This document shows positions 9,018 through 16,738 of a DNA stretch of 64,000 nt, one piece after another; within the stretch, counting starts at the first letter, position 1; the number at the start of each line of letters is the position of its first letter. The stretch lies in assembly GCF_003425685.1 (NCBI RefSeq), contig NZ_QJKM01000018.1, positions 1 to 64,000 of the forward strand. The letters are read 5' to 3'. Position numbers and translations under genes: made by a program. Below the pieces are notes generated by a model. It was not told the origin of the DNA. It worked only from the letters and a program-made list of their open reading frames with translations, and did no database searches. This DNA is from Rhizobium terrae (GTDB lineage: Bacteria > Pseudomonadota > Alphaproteobacteria > Rhizobiales > Rhizobiaceae).

Positions 9018-9044
9018 GTGCTATATGTGTATAGCACTCATGGA
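9011..9044. promoter_or_regulatory. 15-bp perfect inverted repeat, operator of the relBE-like module
   Basis: TCCATGAGTGCTATA, TGTG, TATAGCACTCATGGA: 15 matched bases on each side of a 4-base centre. It overlaps the last codons and stop (9015-9017) of the LuxR-type gene and the ribosome site (GGAG, 9042-9045) of the antitoxin gene. A ribbon-helix-helix antitoxin would be expected to bind such a site and repress its own operon. Confidence 0.75.
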
Positions 9045-9052
9045 GAATGATT

Positions 9053-9277
9053 ATGCTTGCGCTTCGGCTGCCGCCCGACATAGAAGCCCGCCTCGATGAC
9101 CTTGCACGGCTGACCGGCCGCAGCAAGAGTTACTATGCGCGCGAGGCTATCCTTGCTCATCTCGATGATCTTGAAGACATTTATCTTGCTCAGCAGCGGC
9201 TGGAAAGCCTGCGGCGGGGAGAGAGCGGTAGCGTGCCTTTGTCCGAGGTCATGAAACAGTATGGCATGGAGGATTGA
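9053..9277 (+). CDS. RelB-like ribbon-helix-helix antitoxin
   Basis: 74 residues: MLALRLPPDIEARLDDLARL, then TGRSKSYYAREAI, a ribbon-helix-helix DNA-binding fold, and an acidic tail that should wrap the toxin. ATG at 9053 is preferred because GGAG (9042-9045) is 7 bases upstream; ATG at 9047 would be almost in contact with it. The end overlaps the toxin gene by 17 bp. Confidence 0.85.
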   Translation: MLALRLPPDIEARLDDLARLTGRSKSYYAREAILAHLDDLEDIYLAQQRLESLRRGESGSVPLSEVMKQYGMED

Positions 9278-9533
9278 ATTCCAGCGCGATGCCGAACGCG
9301 ATCTTTCCAAACTCGGTCACGAGAATGCGCAGAGGGTTTTGCGCTTTCTTCATGAACGCGTCGCGAGGCTCGAAAACCCTCGTTCGGTCGGTGAAGCCTT
9401 GAAAGGGCCGGATCTTAGCGAATTCTGGAAGTTCAGGGTCGGCGATGTCCGTATCATAGCCGACATTCAAGACGACATCGTGCAAATTCTTGTTGTCCGC
9501 ATCGGCCATCGCCGTGAAATTTACCGTCGGTAA
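9261..9533 (+). CDS. RelE/ParE-family toxin
   Basis: 90 residues: MAWRIEFQRDAERDLSKLG, LKGPDLSEFWKFRVGDVRII and VVRIGHRREIYR are the standard blocks of RelE-type toxins that inhibit translation. It is translationally coupled to the antitoxin. It is unrelated in detail to the HigB copy 5 kb upstream, so the window carries two separate type II modules. Confidence 0.87.
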   Translation: MAWRIEFQRDAERDLSKLGHENAQRVLRFLHERVARLENPRSVGEALKGPDLSEFWKFRVGDVRIIADIQDDIVQILVVRIGHRREIYRR

Positions 9534-9549
9534 ATCCGGAATTGACCTC

Positions 9550-9580
9550 TTGACCTTCCCATGATGGGAAGCTCCACATA
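9550..9580 (+). promoter_or_regulatory. CueR-type promoter of copA
   Basis: TTGACC (9550-9555) is the -35 box. CTTCCCA-TGA-TGGGAAG (9555-9571) is a perfect inverted repeat lying between -35 and a weak -10 (CACATA, 9575-9580). The 19-base spacer is typical of MerR-family activated promoters. It sits 24 bases upstream of copA, and the CueR gene lies in the same cluster. Confidence 0.75.
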
Positions 9581-9603
9581 GGGCGGGAAAGTGAGAAACC
9601 GCC

Positions 9604-12117
9604 ATGAACCAGACCGTAAAACCGATCCGCAAGGCCGATCCGTTCACCATTCCCGTCGAGGGCATGACTTGCGCCTCCTGCGTGCGCCGCGTCGAAAACG
9701 CCGCCGCCAAGGTTGCCGGCGTCGACAGGAGCGCGGTGAATTTCGCGACCAGGAAGCTGACCGTCGAGTCGGCCGAGGGCTTTTCGCCGCAGGAACTCGA
9801 AAAGGCGATCCGCAAGGTGGGCTACGAAATCCCGCCCGGCGCCATGGATCATGCATTGCGCGAGGCGGGCATGCTGCCGCCGGCGATGCAGGCCGGGCAT
9901 GAGCATCATCACGGCCAGGAAGCCGGTCATGCTCATGCGTCGCATGCCGATACGGCGGGACAGGGCGCAGGCCGTGTGCATGCGCCCCATGCCGGGCACC
10001 ACACAGCCCACGACCACGCAGGCCAAGGCCATGCGGGCAATGATCCCGCAGGCCAGAACCATGCCGGCGGCCATGACCACATGCATATGCACAAGGGGGA
10101 GGAGGGGGCGCTGAAGCGCGATCTCGCCATCGCCTTCGTGCTGACCTTGCCGCTCTTCGCGCTGGAGATGGCGAGCCATATCTACGATCCGTTCCACCAC
10201 TGGCTGATGGGCGTCGTCGACACGCAGAACCTTTATTACTTCTATTTCGTCCTGGCCACGGCGGTGATCTTCGGGCCGGGCTTCCGGTTCCTGCGGATCG
10301 GCCTGCCGGCGCTCCTGCGCGGGGTGCCGGAGATGAATTCGCTGGTCGCCATCGGCGTTCTGGCCGCCTATCTCTATTCGCTGGCGACGACCTTCGTCCC
10401 GGACCTGCTGCCGGAAAGCGCCCGCTTCGTCTATTACGAGGCGGCGACCGTCATCGTCACGCTGATCCTGTTCGGGCGGCTGCTCGAAGCCCGCGCCACC
10501 GGCCGCACCGGCGAGGCGATCGAAAAGCTCGCCAACCTGCAGGCGAAGACCGCGCGCGTCGAGCGGGACGGCAGGGTGGAGGATATTCCGGCCGGCGAAG
10601 TCGTGGTCGGCGATATCGTCGTCATCCGCCCCGGCGAGCGCATTCCTGTGGATGGCGCCGTTATCGACGGCTCCTCGAATGTCGACGAATCGATGATATC
10701 GGGCGAGCCGCTGCCGGTCGAAAAGGCCGTGGGCGCTACGGTCGTCGGCGGCACGATCAATCGGACGGGCTCCTTCCGCTTCCGTGCCGAGAAAGTCGGC
10801 CGCGACACTATGCTGGCCAGCATCATCCGCATGGTGGAGCAGGCGCAAGGCTCCAAGCTGCCGATCCAGACGCTGGTCGACCGGGTGACCGCCTGGTTTG
10901 TGCCGGCGGTGATCGTCCTTGCCGCGCTGACTTTTGCCGTCTGGTTCCTCGTCGGGCCGGACCCGGCCTTCACCCACGCGCTCGTCAACGCGGTTGCGGT
11001 GCTGATCATCGCCTGCCCCTGCGCCATGGGGCTTGCCGTTCCGACCTCGATCGTCGTCGGCGGCGGGCGGGCGGCGGAACTCGGCGTTCTCTTCCGCAAG
11101 GGCGAGGCGCTGCAGGAACTGCGCAACGTCTCGCTCGTCGTCCTCGACAAGACCGGAACGGTGACCAAGGGGCGGCCGGAACTGACGGATTTCGTGGCGG
11201 CCGAAGGTTTTGCCGGGGACGAGGTGCTGAAACTGGTGGCAAGCGTCGAGGCGCAGTCGGAACACCCGATCGCCGAAGCGATTGTCAAGGCGGCGGAAGC
11301 GAAGGACCTTGCGGTGCCGAAGGCGGAGAACTTCTCCTCTGTCACCGGCTACGGCATCGAGGCGGCCGTCGAGGGCCGCAGGATTGCCGTCGGGGCCGAC
11401 CGGTTCTTGGAAAAACTCGGCCTTTCGGTGGAGGATTTCGCCGAAGCCGCCGCGCGCCTCGGCGACGAAGGGAAAACGCCGCTCTATGCCGCGGTCGACG
11501 GCAGGCTGGCTGCGGTGATCGCCGTCGCCGACCCGCTGAAACCCGGCAGCCGCGATGCAATCGAGGCATTGAAGGCGATGGGCATCGAAGTGGCCATGGT
11601 GACCGGCGACAATCGCCGCACCGCCGAAGCGATTGCCCGGGCTGCCGGCATCGGCAAGGTCGTCGCCGAGGTGCTGCCGGAAGGCAAGGTCAAGGCGATC
11701 CACGAGATGCGGACCGGCGGGCGGCAGAGCGGAAGGCTCGCCTTCGTCGGCGACGGCATCAACGACGCGCCGGCGCTTGCCGAGGCCGACATCGGCATCG
11801 CGATAGGCACCGGCACGGATGTGGCGATCGAAAGCGCCGACGTCGTCCTAGTCGGCGGAGAACTCGCGGGCGCGGTTTCCGCGATCGCCATGAGCCGGGC
11901 GACGATGACCAACATCCGGCAGAACCTGTTCTGGGCCTTCGGTTACAACGTGGCGCTGATCCCGGTCGCCGCCGGCGCGCTTTATCCCGCCTTCGGCTGG
12001 CTGCTGTCGCCGATGATCGCCGCCGGCGCCATGGCCTTGTCCAGCGTCTTCGTGCTCGGCAACGCGCTGAGGCTGAAGGCCGTCAGGATCGAAGCCCAGG
12101 GAGGACAGAGACGATGA
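9604..12117 (+). CDS. copA: Copper-exporting P1B-type ATPase
   Basis: 837 residues. One N-terminal heavy-metal-associated domain has GMTCASC (Cys23, Cys26). A His-rich linker (about 99-163) holds some 20 histidines. Membrane helices follow, with TGE-type actuator motif SGEP, the CPC metal site (471-473), DKTGT with phospho-Asp515, SEHP and GDGINDAP. These place it in the Cu(I)-exporting CopA/ActP group. It pumps copper out of the cytoplasm. The His-rich linker is longer than in E. coli-type CopA. It leads a copper operon and overlaps cueR by 4 bp (ATGA). Confidence 0.95.
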   Translation: MNQTVKPIRKADPFTIPVEGMTCASCVRRVENAAAKVAGVDRSAVNFATRKLTVESAEGFSPQELEKAIRKVGYEIPPGAMDHALREAGMLPPAMQAGHEHHHGQEAGHAHASHADTAGQGAGRVHAPHAGHHTAHDHAGQGHAGNDPAGQNHAGGHDHMHMHKGEEGALKRDLAIAFVLTLPLFALEMASHIYDPFHHWLMGVVDTQNLYYFYFVLATAVIFGPGFRFLRIGLPALLRGVPEMNSLVAIGVLAAYLYSLATTFVPDLLPESARFVYYEAATVIVTLILFGRLLEARATGRTGEAIEKLANLQAKTARVERDGRVEDIPAGEVVVGDIVVIRPGERIPVDGAVIDGSSNVDESMISGEPLPVEKAVGATVVGGTINRTGSFRFRAEKVGRDTMLASIIRMVEQAQGSKLPIQTLVDRVTAWFVPAVIVLAALTFAVWFLVGPDPAFTHALVNAVAVLIIACPCAMGLAVPTSIVVGGGRAAELGVLFRKGEALQELRNVSLVVLDKTGTVTKGRPELTDFVAAEGFAGDEVLKLVASVEAQSEHPIAEAIVKAAEAKDLAVPKAENFSSVTGYGIEAAVEGRRIAVGADRFLEKLGLSVEDFAEAAARLGDEGKTPLYAAVDGRLAAVIAVADPLKPGSRDAIEALKAMGIEVAMVTGDNRRTAEAIARAAGIGKVVAEVLPEGKVKAIHEMRTGGRQSGRLAFVGDGINDAPALAEADIGIAIGTGTDVAIESADVVLVGGELAGAVSAIAMSRATMTNIRQNLFWAFGYNVALIPVAAGALYPAFGWLLSPMIAAGAMALSSVFVLGNALRLKAVRIEAQGGQRR

Positions 12118-12584
12118 ACATAGGCCAGGCATCCGACGCATCCGGCGTTTCCGCCAAGATGATCCGCTATTACGAGGAGATCGGCCTGATCCGGCCGATG
12201 GGCCGCACCGGCAACAATTACCGGGTCTATGGCGAGGAGGAGGTGCATGTCCTGCGCTTCATCAAGCGGGCGCGCTCGCTCGGTTTTTCGCTCGAGGAGA
12301 CCGAGACGCTCCTGAAACTCTGGCAGGACAAGAGCCGCGAGAGCGCCGCCGTGAAGGAGGTTGCGACCGCCCATATCGCCGATCTCGAACGGCGCATCGC
12401 CGAGATGCAGGGCATGGTGAAGACCTTGAAGCATCTGGCGCATTGCTGCGGCGGCGACCACCGCCCCAACTGCCCGATCCTCGATGATCTAGCCGGCGAC
12501 AGCTCGGCACCCGGCGACAGCTCGGCATCCGGCGGCGATGCGCCATTGCCGGCGTCGCGCCGGAAGACAAAAAAGGTCGCCTGA
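12114..12584 (+). CDS. cueR: CueR, Cu(I)-responsive MerR-family activator
   Basis: 156 residues. The N-terminal MerR HTH reads GVSAKMIRYYEEIGLI. The C-terminal metal loop is CCGGDHRPNCP with Cys112 and Cys120, the same numbering as the copper ligands of E. coli CueR. The last 30 residues form a Ser/Gly/Ala-rich tail encoded partly by a tandem 18-bp repeat (12493-12528). CueR distorts promoters with 19-base spacers; two such promoters are seen here, before copA and before copZ. Confidence 0.93.
   Translation: MNIGQASDASGVSAKMIRYYEEIGLIRPMGRTGNNYRVYGEEEVHVLRFIKRARSLGFSLEETETLLKLWQDKSRESAAVKEVATAHIADLERRIAEMQGMVKTLKHLAHCCGGDHRPNCPILDDLAGDSSAPGDSSASGGDAPLPASRRKTKKVA
12493..12528 (+). repeat. Two tandem 18-bp copies inside cueR
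   Basis: CCGGCGACAGCTCGGCAC at 12493-12510 is followed directly by a copy differing only in the last base. The repeat encodes a doubled GDSSA segment in the CueR C-terminal tail, beyond the metal site. It is likely a slippage product in a tolerant linker. Confidence 0.8.
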
Positions 12585-12629
12585 CCTGCCGTCGGCCGCC
12601 GAACGAGTAGGCCGACGATAATTTGCCTT

Positions 12630-12658
12630 TTGACCTTCCTCCTGCGGGAAGGATGAGA
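12630..12658 (+). promoter_or_regulatory. CueR-type promoter of the copZ-like gene
   Basis: TTGACC (12630-12635) overlaps the repeat CCTTCC-N7-GGAAGG (12634-12652), and a weak -10-like ATGAGA follows. The shared block TTGACCTTCC is identical to the copA promoter. The chaperone can therefore be induced by copper separately from the upstream operon. Confidence 0.7.
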
Positions 12659-12699
12659 AACCATCCACCAACGTCAATATTCTCGTCGGAGATTCCTGA

Positions 12700-12900
12700 A
12701 TGACAGCGACTTTCACCGTGCCGGACATGACCTGCGGCCATTGCGAAAAGACCCTGCGCGGCGCGCTTGCCGAAGCGTTGCCGGGTGCCGCCGTCTCGAT
12801 CGATCTTGCCGTTCACAAGATCGTCGTCGAGGGCGATGCCGCCAAGGCCGAGGAGGCGATCCGCGAAGCCGGCTATTCGCCGGAGAGACTGGCGGGCTGA
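12700..12900 (+). CDS. copZ: CopZ-like copper chaperone (single HMA domain)
   Basis: 66 residues: FTVPDMTCGHCEKTL carries the CxxC Cu(I) site, followed by a ferredoxin-like beta-alpha-beta fold ending AIREAGYSPERLAG. A free-standing HMA domain next to copA and cueR fits a CopZ that delivers Cu(I) to CopA. It has its own CueR-type promoter. Confidence 0.9.
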   Translation: MTATFTVPDMTCGHCEKTLRGALAEALPGAAVSIDLAVHKIVVEGDAAKAEEAIREAGYSPERLAG

Positions 12901-13496
12901 GGGGACCTGACCCTCGACCGGCCTGCGCGGCGATCGGGCGACCGGCCGCCGGATGCGTGATGGACGCGCGGAAAGCGCGGCGGCGGAACTGCCGTCCTCG
13001 GACGTCCGGCCATGAATGCCGTCCCCCGTTTGGAACTGGCGCCCCTTCCATCAACGCGGCCGTCCGCACCGGCCCGGCTCATGCCTGGGCGGGTGCGGAT
13101 GCTTTTCGATCTTGTGATCGCGGCTGGTACCGCGCCTGCGACCCGGCGGATGGTGCGGACTTCCGATTCGAACCGTTCTTCGAAGGACCGGACGACCTCT
13201 TGTGGTTCCGGCGTTACTTGTTGCAGAAGAATTTGAGAGCAACCTATTGTAGAATTTCTTCGGTTATGCTTTATTTCTGTCGGGGTAATTTTCATAAAGC
13301 ATTGCAGATCACGGAACATGTTGCGCGCCTGCGCTTCGGCTTGGGTGATGCGGTTCGCGGCTTGAATTTGCGACGGAGCAGGCATTCCGGTGCCTGAGTG
13401 GTATTGCGTATCGAATATCCGGGCCGCGGATATCGGGGGAGGCGATGTGCAAGGATATCGGGGCCGGCCGCACGGCCGCGCTGGGGACATAGACCC
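12901..13496. other. Intergenic region of about 600 bp
   Basis: No gene could be supported; open frames here have no recognisable family. The first 330 bp are GC-rich. The part from 13200 to 13340 is AT-rich and promoter-like. Near the right end are the palindrome and direct repeats described at 13415-13463. Confidence 0.4.
13415..13463. promoter_or_regulatory. Palindrome and direct repeats before the nuclease gene
   Basis: ATATCCG-GGCCG-CGGATAT (13415-13433) is a perfect 7-bp inverted repeat. Its right arm begins GGATATCGGGG (13428-13438), which recurs exactly at 13453-13463, 25 bp later. The array lies 34-82 bp before the nuclease start, a position suited to a repressor or activator. Confidence 0.5.
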
Positions 13497-14681
13497 ATGG
13501 ATCGTACGGGCACTGCGCATCGGCTGACGGCATTGCGGAGCTTCCTCCTGGCGGCGGCGCCCGTCATGGTTGCGGTGGCGACGGCCGCAGCGGCGATTGC
13601 CAGCGCCCCCGGCAATACCCCGCCGCTGACTGGCGACCAGCTTGAGGGTCTCGCGGAGTGCACCGAAGCTCTGGAGACGAAGCATAATCCCGGCATTGTC
13701 GCGAGACAGGAAGGCCGCAAGCCCTATTGCTTCACCAAATATCTTAGCGATTTCGACACGCGCAAGGTGCTGGTGGCGCCGGATCGCCGGGTGTCCATGG
13801 GGGTGCCGCGCTGGGTGATCCAGCGCGTCGAACCGCTGCAGGGCGGCCAAGGGACGGCCGAGGCGTTCGCACGGCCAAGCTCGTGGTACACGATCCCGGC
13901 GCTCGCCGCCACGCAGCAGGCCCCTGAAGACGACAGCTACCGTTTTTCCAAGAAATTCCGCGAAGCGCACGGCAACTGGTACGAGCGGGGGCATCTCGCT
14001 CAGAAATATCTGTCCGAGCGGCCGCCGGAGGACGATCTCGTGGGGCGCAACCCCAAGCTTCCCGACGATGCCGGCTCCGGCTGGTTCACCCACAATCTCG
14101 CCAATGCCGTCCCGCAGCGGGCGCGGTTCAACAAGGGGCCGTGGCTGACGCTGGAATGTTATACCGGCGCCTGGGCCAATCGTTACGGTGGCGTCTGGAT
14201 CGTCAGCGGACCGATCTTCCTGAACGGCCGCCCGACGGAATGGATGAAATCGGATCGCCACAAGGATGCGATACCGGTGGCCGTGCCCGACGCGCTGTTC
14301 AAGGTCGTGGTGCGGATCAAGCCGATGGAAGACGGGACGCCCGGCCCGGAGGACGGCGAGAAGCAAGCCCTGGCCTTCATCTATCCGCAGGATTCGCGCG
14401 AATACCGGGAAAAGAAGGCCTGGAACCCGGCCGGCTACCTCACTTCGCTGTCGCAGGTCAGGAGACTGACGGGCGTCGACATCCTGCAGGGACAGGGTGC
14501 GGCCTTCGCGGGCGGTCCGGAGGCTGTTCCCCTGAACGAGCGGCCGGCGGATGCCACACCCAGAGAGACGGGTGGCGCTTCTCCGGTCGATTCCCGCAAC
14601 GCCATACCCCTTACAATCTGGCAGGTGGAGCGACGTGATTTCGATCCGTCCTGCCGCCGTTTTGCACCGGAGCAATCATGA
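13497..14681 (+). CDS. Membrane-anchored DNA/RNA non-specific endonuclease
   Basis: 394 residues. A hydrophobic N-terminal anchor or signal spans about 14-36. The NUC1/Serratia-nuclease domain has YERGHLAQ (His166 as general base; the usual DRGH is ERGH here), NAVPQ, and FNKGPWLTLE, whose Asn212 and Glu220 keep the spacing of Serratia nuclease Asn119/Glu127. VSGPIF follows. It should cut nucleic acid outside the cytoplasm or at the membrane. ATG at 13497 gives the natural anchor. The last 4 bases overlap the next gene (ATGA), so the two are coupled. Confidence 0.85.
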   Translation: MDRTGTAHRLTALRSFLLAAAPVMVAVATAAAAIASAPGNTPPLTGDQLEGLAECTEALETKHNPGIVARQEGRKPYCFTKYLSDFDTRKVLVAPDRRVSMGVPRWVIQRVEPLQGGQGTAEAFARPSSWYTIPALAATQQAPEDDSYRFSKKFREAHGNWYERGHLAQKYLSERPPEDDLVGRNPKLPDDAGSGWFTHNLANAVPQRARFNKGPWLTLECYTGAWANRYGGVWIVSGPIFLNGRPTEWMKSDRHKDAIPVAVPDALFKVVVRIKPMEDGTPGPEDGEKQALAFIYPQDSREYREKKAWNPAGYLTSLSQVRRLTGVDILQGQGAAFAGGPEAVPLNERPADATPRETGGASPVDSRNAIPLTIWQVERRDFDPSCRRFAPEQS

Positions 14682-15670
14682 ACGAGGATGACGTCTTGCC
14701 CGAAAACGATGGGGTCCAGGAGCCCGGCGCGATCGCGGAGACACCGCCGAATCCGACCATTACGGTCAGCGAGAACCTGCGGCAGGAAGTGGCGGACGCG
14801 CTGGTCCTGCTCGATTTCGTGGTCTCGACCGGCTTCAAGTCGGTCGACGGAACGGCGCTTCCCACCGCAACGCTGACCGGTATCAAGATGTTCGCCGCGC
14901 TGATCACCCCTCGTGGCGACCAGAAGCCCGACAGCATGACCATCCCGTCCTCCGCCTGGGTGGAGTTCGAGCTGAACTACATGGCCCTGACGCTCTACAC
15001 GGCGCCGGTCACCGTCGAAACCCTGCGCAATACCGCGCCCCGGCCGCTTGCCCGCCACTCCGATGCCCAGCGGTTCGCCCGCATCCTGTGGGGCTGGACG
15101 GGTGCCTTCGTGATCGGCATCATCATCATCGAATGGGCGCTTGACTGGTACGGTCCGGGCGTGGACGGCAATGCGGGTTATTTCAACACCGTGCTGCAGC
15201 TCGGTTCCATCGTCCAGCCCTATCTCTACGGGGGTCTCGGGGCCTGTGCCTATCTGCTGCGCTCGGCCCACACGTTCATCTATCAGCGGAGCTTCGATCT
15301 TCGTCGCGAGCCGGAATATTTCAACCGCATCCTGCTCGGATCGGTGTCCGGCGGCGCGATCATTCTCTTCATCGACACGATCACCACCGATTCGGAGGAC
15401 ACGGTCCAGCTCAGCTCGGCCGCTCTCGGCTTTATCGCCGGCTACAGCAACGACTTCCTCTTCAACACGATCGAGCGGGTGATGAACGCCATCCTGCCCA
15501 AGGTCGGCATAGCGACGGTTGCCCAACGCCAGCCGAGAGCCTCCCAGCCGATCGACATTGACGCAGGCGGGCTGACGCTCAAGGACCTGCTGGACCGTTA
15601 CCAATCCGCCCAGGGCGCCGACCGCGATCTCTACAAGGGGCTGATCGACAAGCTCAGCAGCAAGCTTTGA
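14678..15670 (+). CDS. Multi-TM protein of unknown function coupled to the nuclease
   Basis: 330 residues, not recognised. An acidic soluble N-terminus of about 130 residues precedes hydrophobic segments near 137-156, 176-197, 217-233 and 246-262. A charged C-terminal tail (LTLKDLLDRYQSAQGADRDLY) follows. The start overlaps the nuclease stop by 4 bp. It could be a membrane partner, immunity factor or sensor for the nuclease; none of these is shown by the sequence. Confidence 0.7.
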   Translation: MNEDDVLPENDGVQEPGAIAETPPNPTITVSENLRQEVADALVLLDFVVSTGFKSVDGTALPTATLTGIKMFAALITPRGDQKPDSMTIPSSAWVEFELNYMALTLYTAPVTVETLRNTAPRPLARHSDAQRFARILWGWTGAFVIGIIIIEWALDWYGPGVDGNAGYFNTVLQLGSIVQPYLYGGLGACAYLLRSAHTFIYQRSFDLRREPEYFNRILLGSVSGGAIILFIDTITTDSEDTVQLSSAALGFIAGYSNDFLFNTIERVMNAILPKVGIATVAQRQPRASQPIDIDAGGLTLKDLLDRYQSAQGADRDLYKGLIDKLSSKL

Positions 15671-15798
15671 GGACATCCGGCGCGGTGTCGTCCCTGAGAA
15701 CCGGGTTCGGGTGGCGTGGCGGAAGCCGGTGGGTTCCTTGGGTCAGGATCGCATCCGCATGCCAAAACGTTCGGACGCCGTTGACCGGCTGCCGACGG

Positions 15799-15832
15799 AA
15801 AAAAACCGCCCGGAGCGGTGCTTCGGGCGGTC
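15799..15832 (-). terminator. Rho-independent terminator of the porin gene
   Basis: Read on the minus strand, ACCGCCCG, an 11-base loop and CGGGCGGT are followed by a run of T residues. It lies 70 bp beyond the stop of the Omp25/31-like gene. Confidence 0.85.
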
Positions 15833-15898
15833 CTGCGAACGCGGCGGAGGAGATCGCCGCGCCGCAATCTCGGAGGGTGCCGCGATGCCCCGGATACG

Positions 15899-16534
15899 TC
15901 AGAATTTCACGGCGATGCCGACATTGATGACGTGCTGGTCGAAGTCGAAATCGGTGCCGCCAAGGCTTCCGTCGCCGAAATTGTTGTATCGATATTCGAC
16001 GCGGCCGAAGACATTGTCCGTGAAGGCATAGTCGAGGCCGCCGCCGATCGTCCAGCCGTGCAGCGTGTCATCATCGTCGATTCCCGGACCGTCCACATTG
16101 GCGTTGGTGGCCGTCCAGCCGCCGGCCGCGAAGATCAGCGCCCGGTCGAAGGCGTAGCCGACCCGGCCGCGCACCGAACCGGAGAAGCCGGTATTGATGT
16201 CGATGCCGCCGGCATAGCTGTTCTCGTTCCAGTCATAGTTCACGTCACCCTCGACACCGGCGACGAAACCGTTCGAGAACTGCCAGTTGTAGCCGACGAA
16301 GCCGCCGAACCGGCCGCCGTCGAAATCGTCGGAGCCGCCGATAAAGGCCGCCGAATCGGCGTTGCCCCAGGCATAACCGCCGTGAAGACCGACATAGGGG
16401 CCGGCCCAGGTGAACACGGGCGCGGTTTCGACCGCCGCCGGCGCTGCGGGAACGGATTCCACCGCATCTGCGGCAAAAACGGCGGAAGAGGCGGTCATGG
16501 CGGCCGTCGCTGCAAGAATGAGAAGAGCCTTCAT
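15899..16534 (-). CDS. Omp25/Omp31-family outer membrane beta-barrel protein
   Basis: 211 residues. A clear signal peptide (MKALLILAATAAMTASSAVFAADA) is followed by FTWAGPYVGLHGGYAWGNA, the hallmark of Rhizobiales Omp25/31 porin-like proteins. Alternating beta strands follow, with GRVGYAFDRALIFAAGGW and a C-terminal HVINVGIAVKF ending in the aromatic residue needed for barrel assembly. GGAGGGA precedes the ATG. The frame is open far upstream, but that part is antisense to the next gene. It has its own terminator. Confidence 0.92.
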   Translation of the reverse strand: MKALLILAATAAMTASSAVFAADAVESVPAAPAAVETAPVFTWAGPYVGLHGGYAWGNADSAAFIGGSDDFDGGRFGGFVGYNWQFSNGFVAGVEGDVNYDWNENSYAGGIDINTGFSGSVRGRVGYAFDRALIFAAGGWTATNANVDGPGIDDDDTLHGWTIGGGLDYAFTDNVFGRVEYRYNNFGDGSLGGTDFDFDQHVINVGIAVKF

Positions 16535-16673
16535 GGATATTCCCTCCGATATTGGTGAAAGGGAAATAGTGCAGTCGGCTTGCAAAGCTATGGCTAAAAT
16601 ACAACAGGATGCAAAAACTGGATGATTTTCATAATGCACTGAAATCAAAAGAATTTTATTAGGGTTCTTGCTC

Positions 16674-16704
16674 TTGACCTCAAGTGCGCTTGAGGTTGTA
16701 GCGT
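16674..16704 (+). promoter_or_regulatory. SoxR-type promoter
   Basis: TTGACC (16674-16679), a 19-base spacer and TAGCGT (16699-16704) frame the palindrome ACCTCAAG-TGCG-CTTGAGGT (16677-16696). The arms CCTCAAG/CTTGAGG are those of the enterobacterial SoxR site. It lies 35 bases before the MFS gene. No soxR is in the window, so the regulator must be encoded elsewhere. Confidence 0.75.
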
Positions 16705-16738
16705 CCCGACATCGATAAAAGCGGGTAAGGGAAGCGGC

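Noticed and set aside
9454..11703. 749-codon minus-strand frame opposite copA
   Set aside because: It mirrors the codons of an unmistakable copper ATPase; its product is low-complexity and rich in His, Arg and Asp.
13160..13178. Sequence whose complement reads GGTTCGAATCG, like a tRNA T-loop
   Set aside because: The flanking bases do not form the 5-bp T-stem, and no acceptor or anticodon arm could be found.
12873..14675. 600-codon minus-strand frame opposite the nuclease gene
   Set aside because: The plus strand has intact catalytic motifs and a coupled downstream gene. The antisense product shows no family features.
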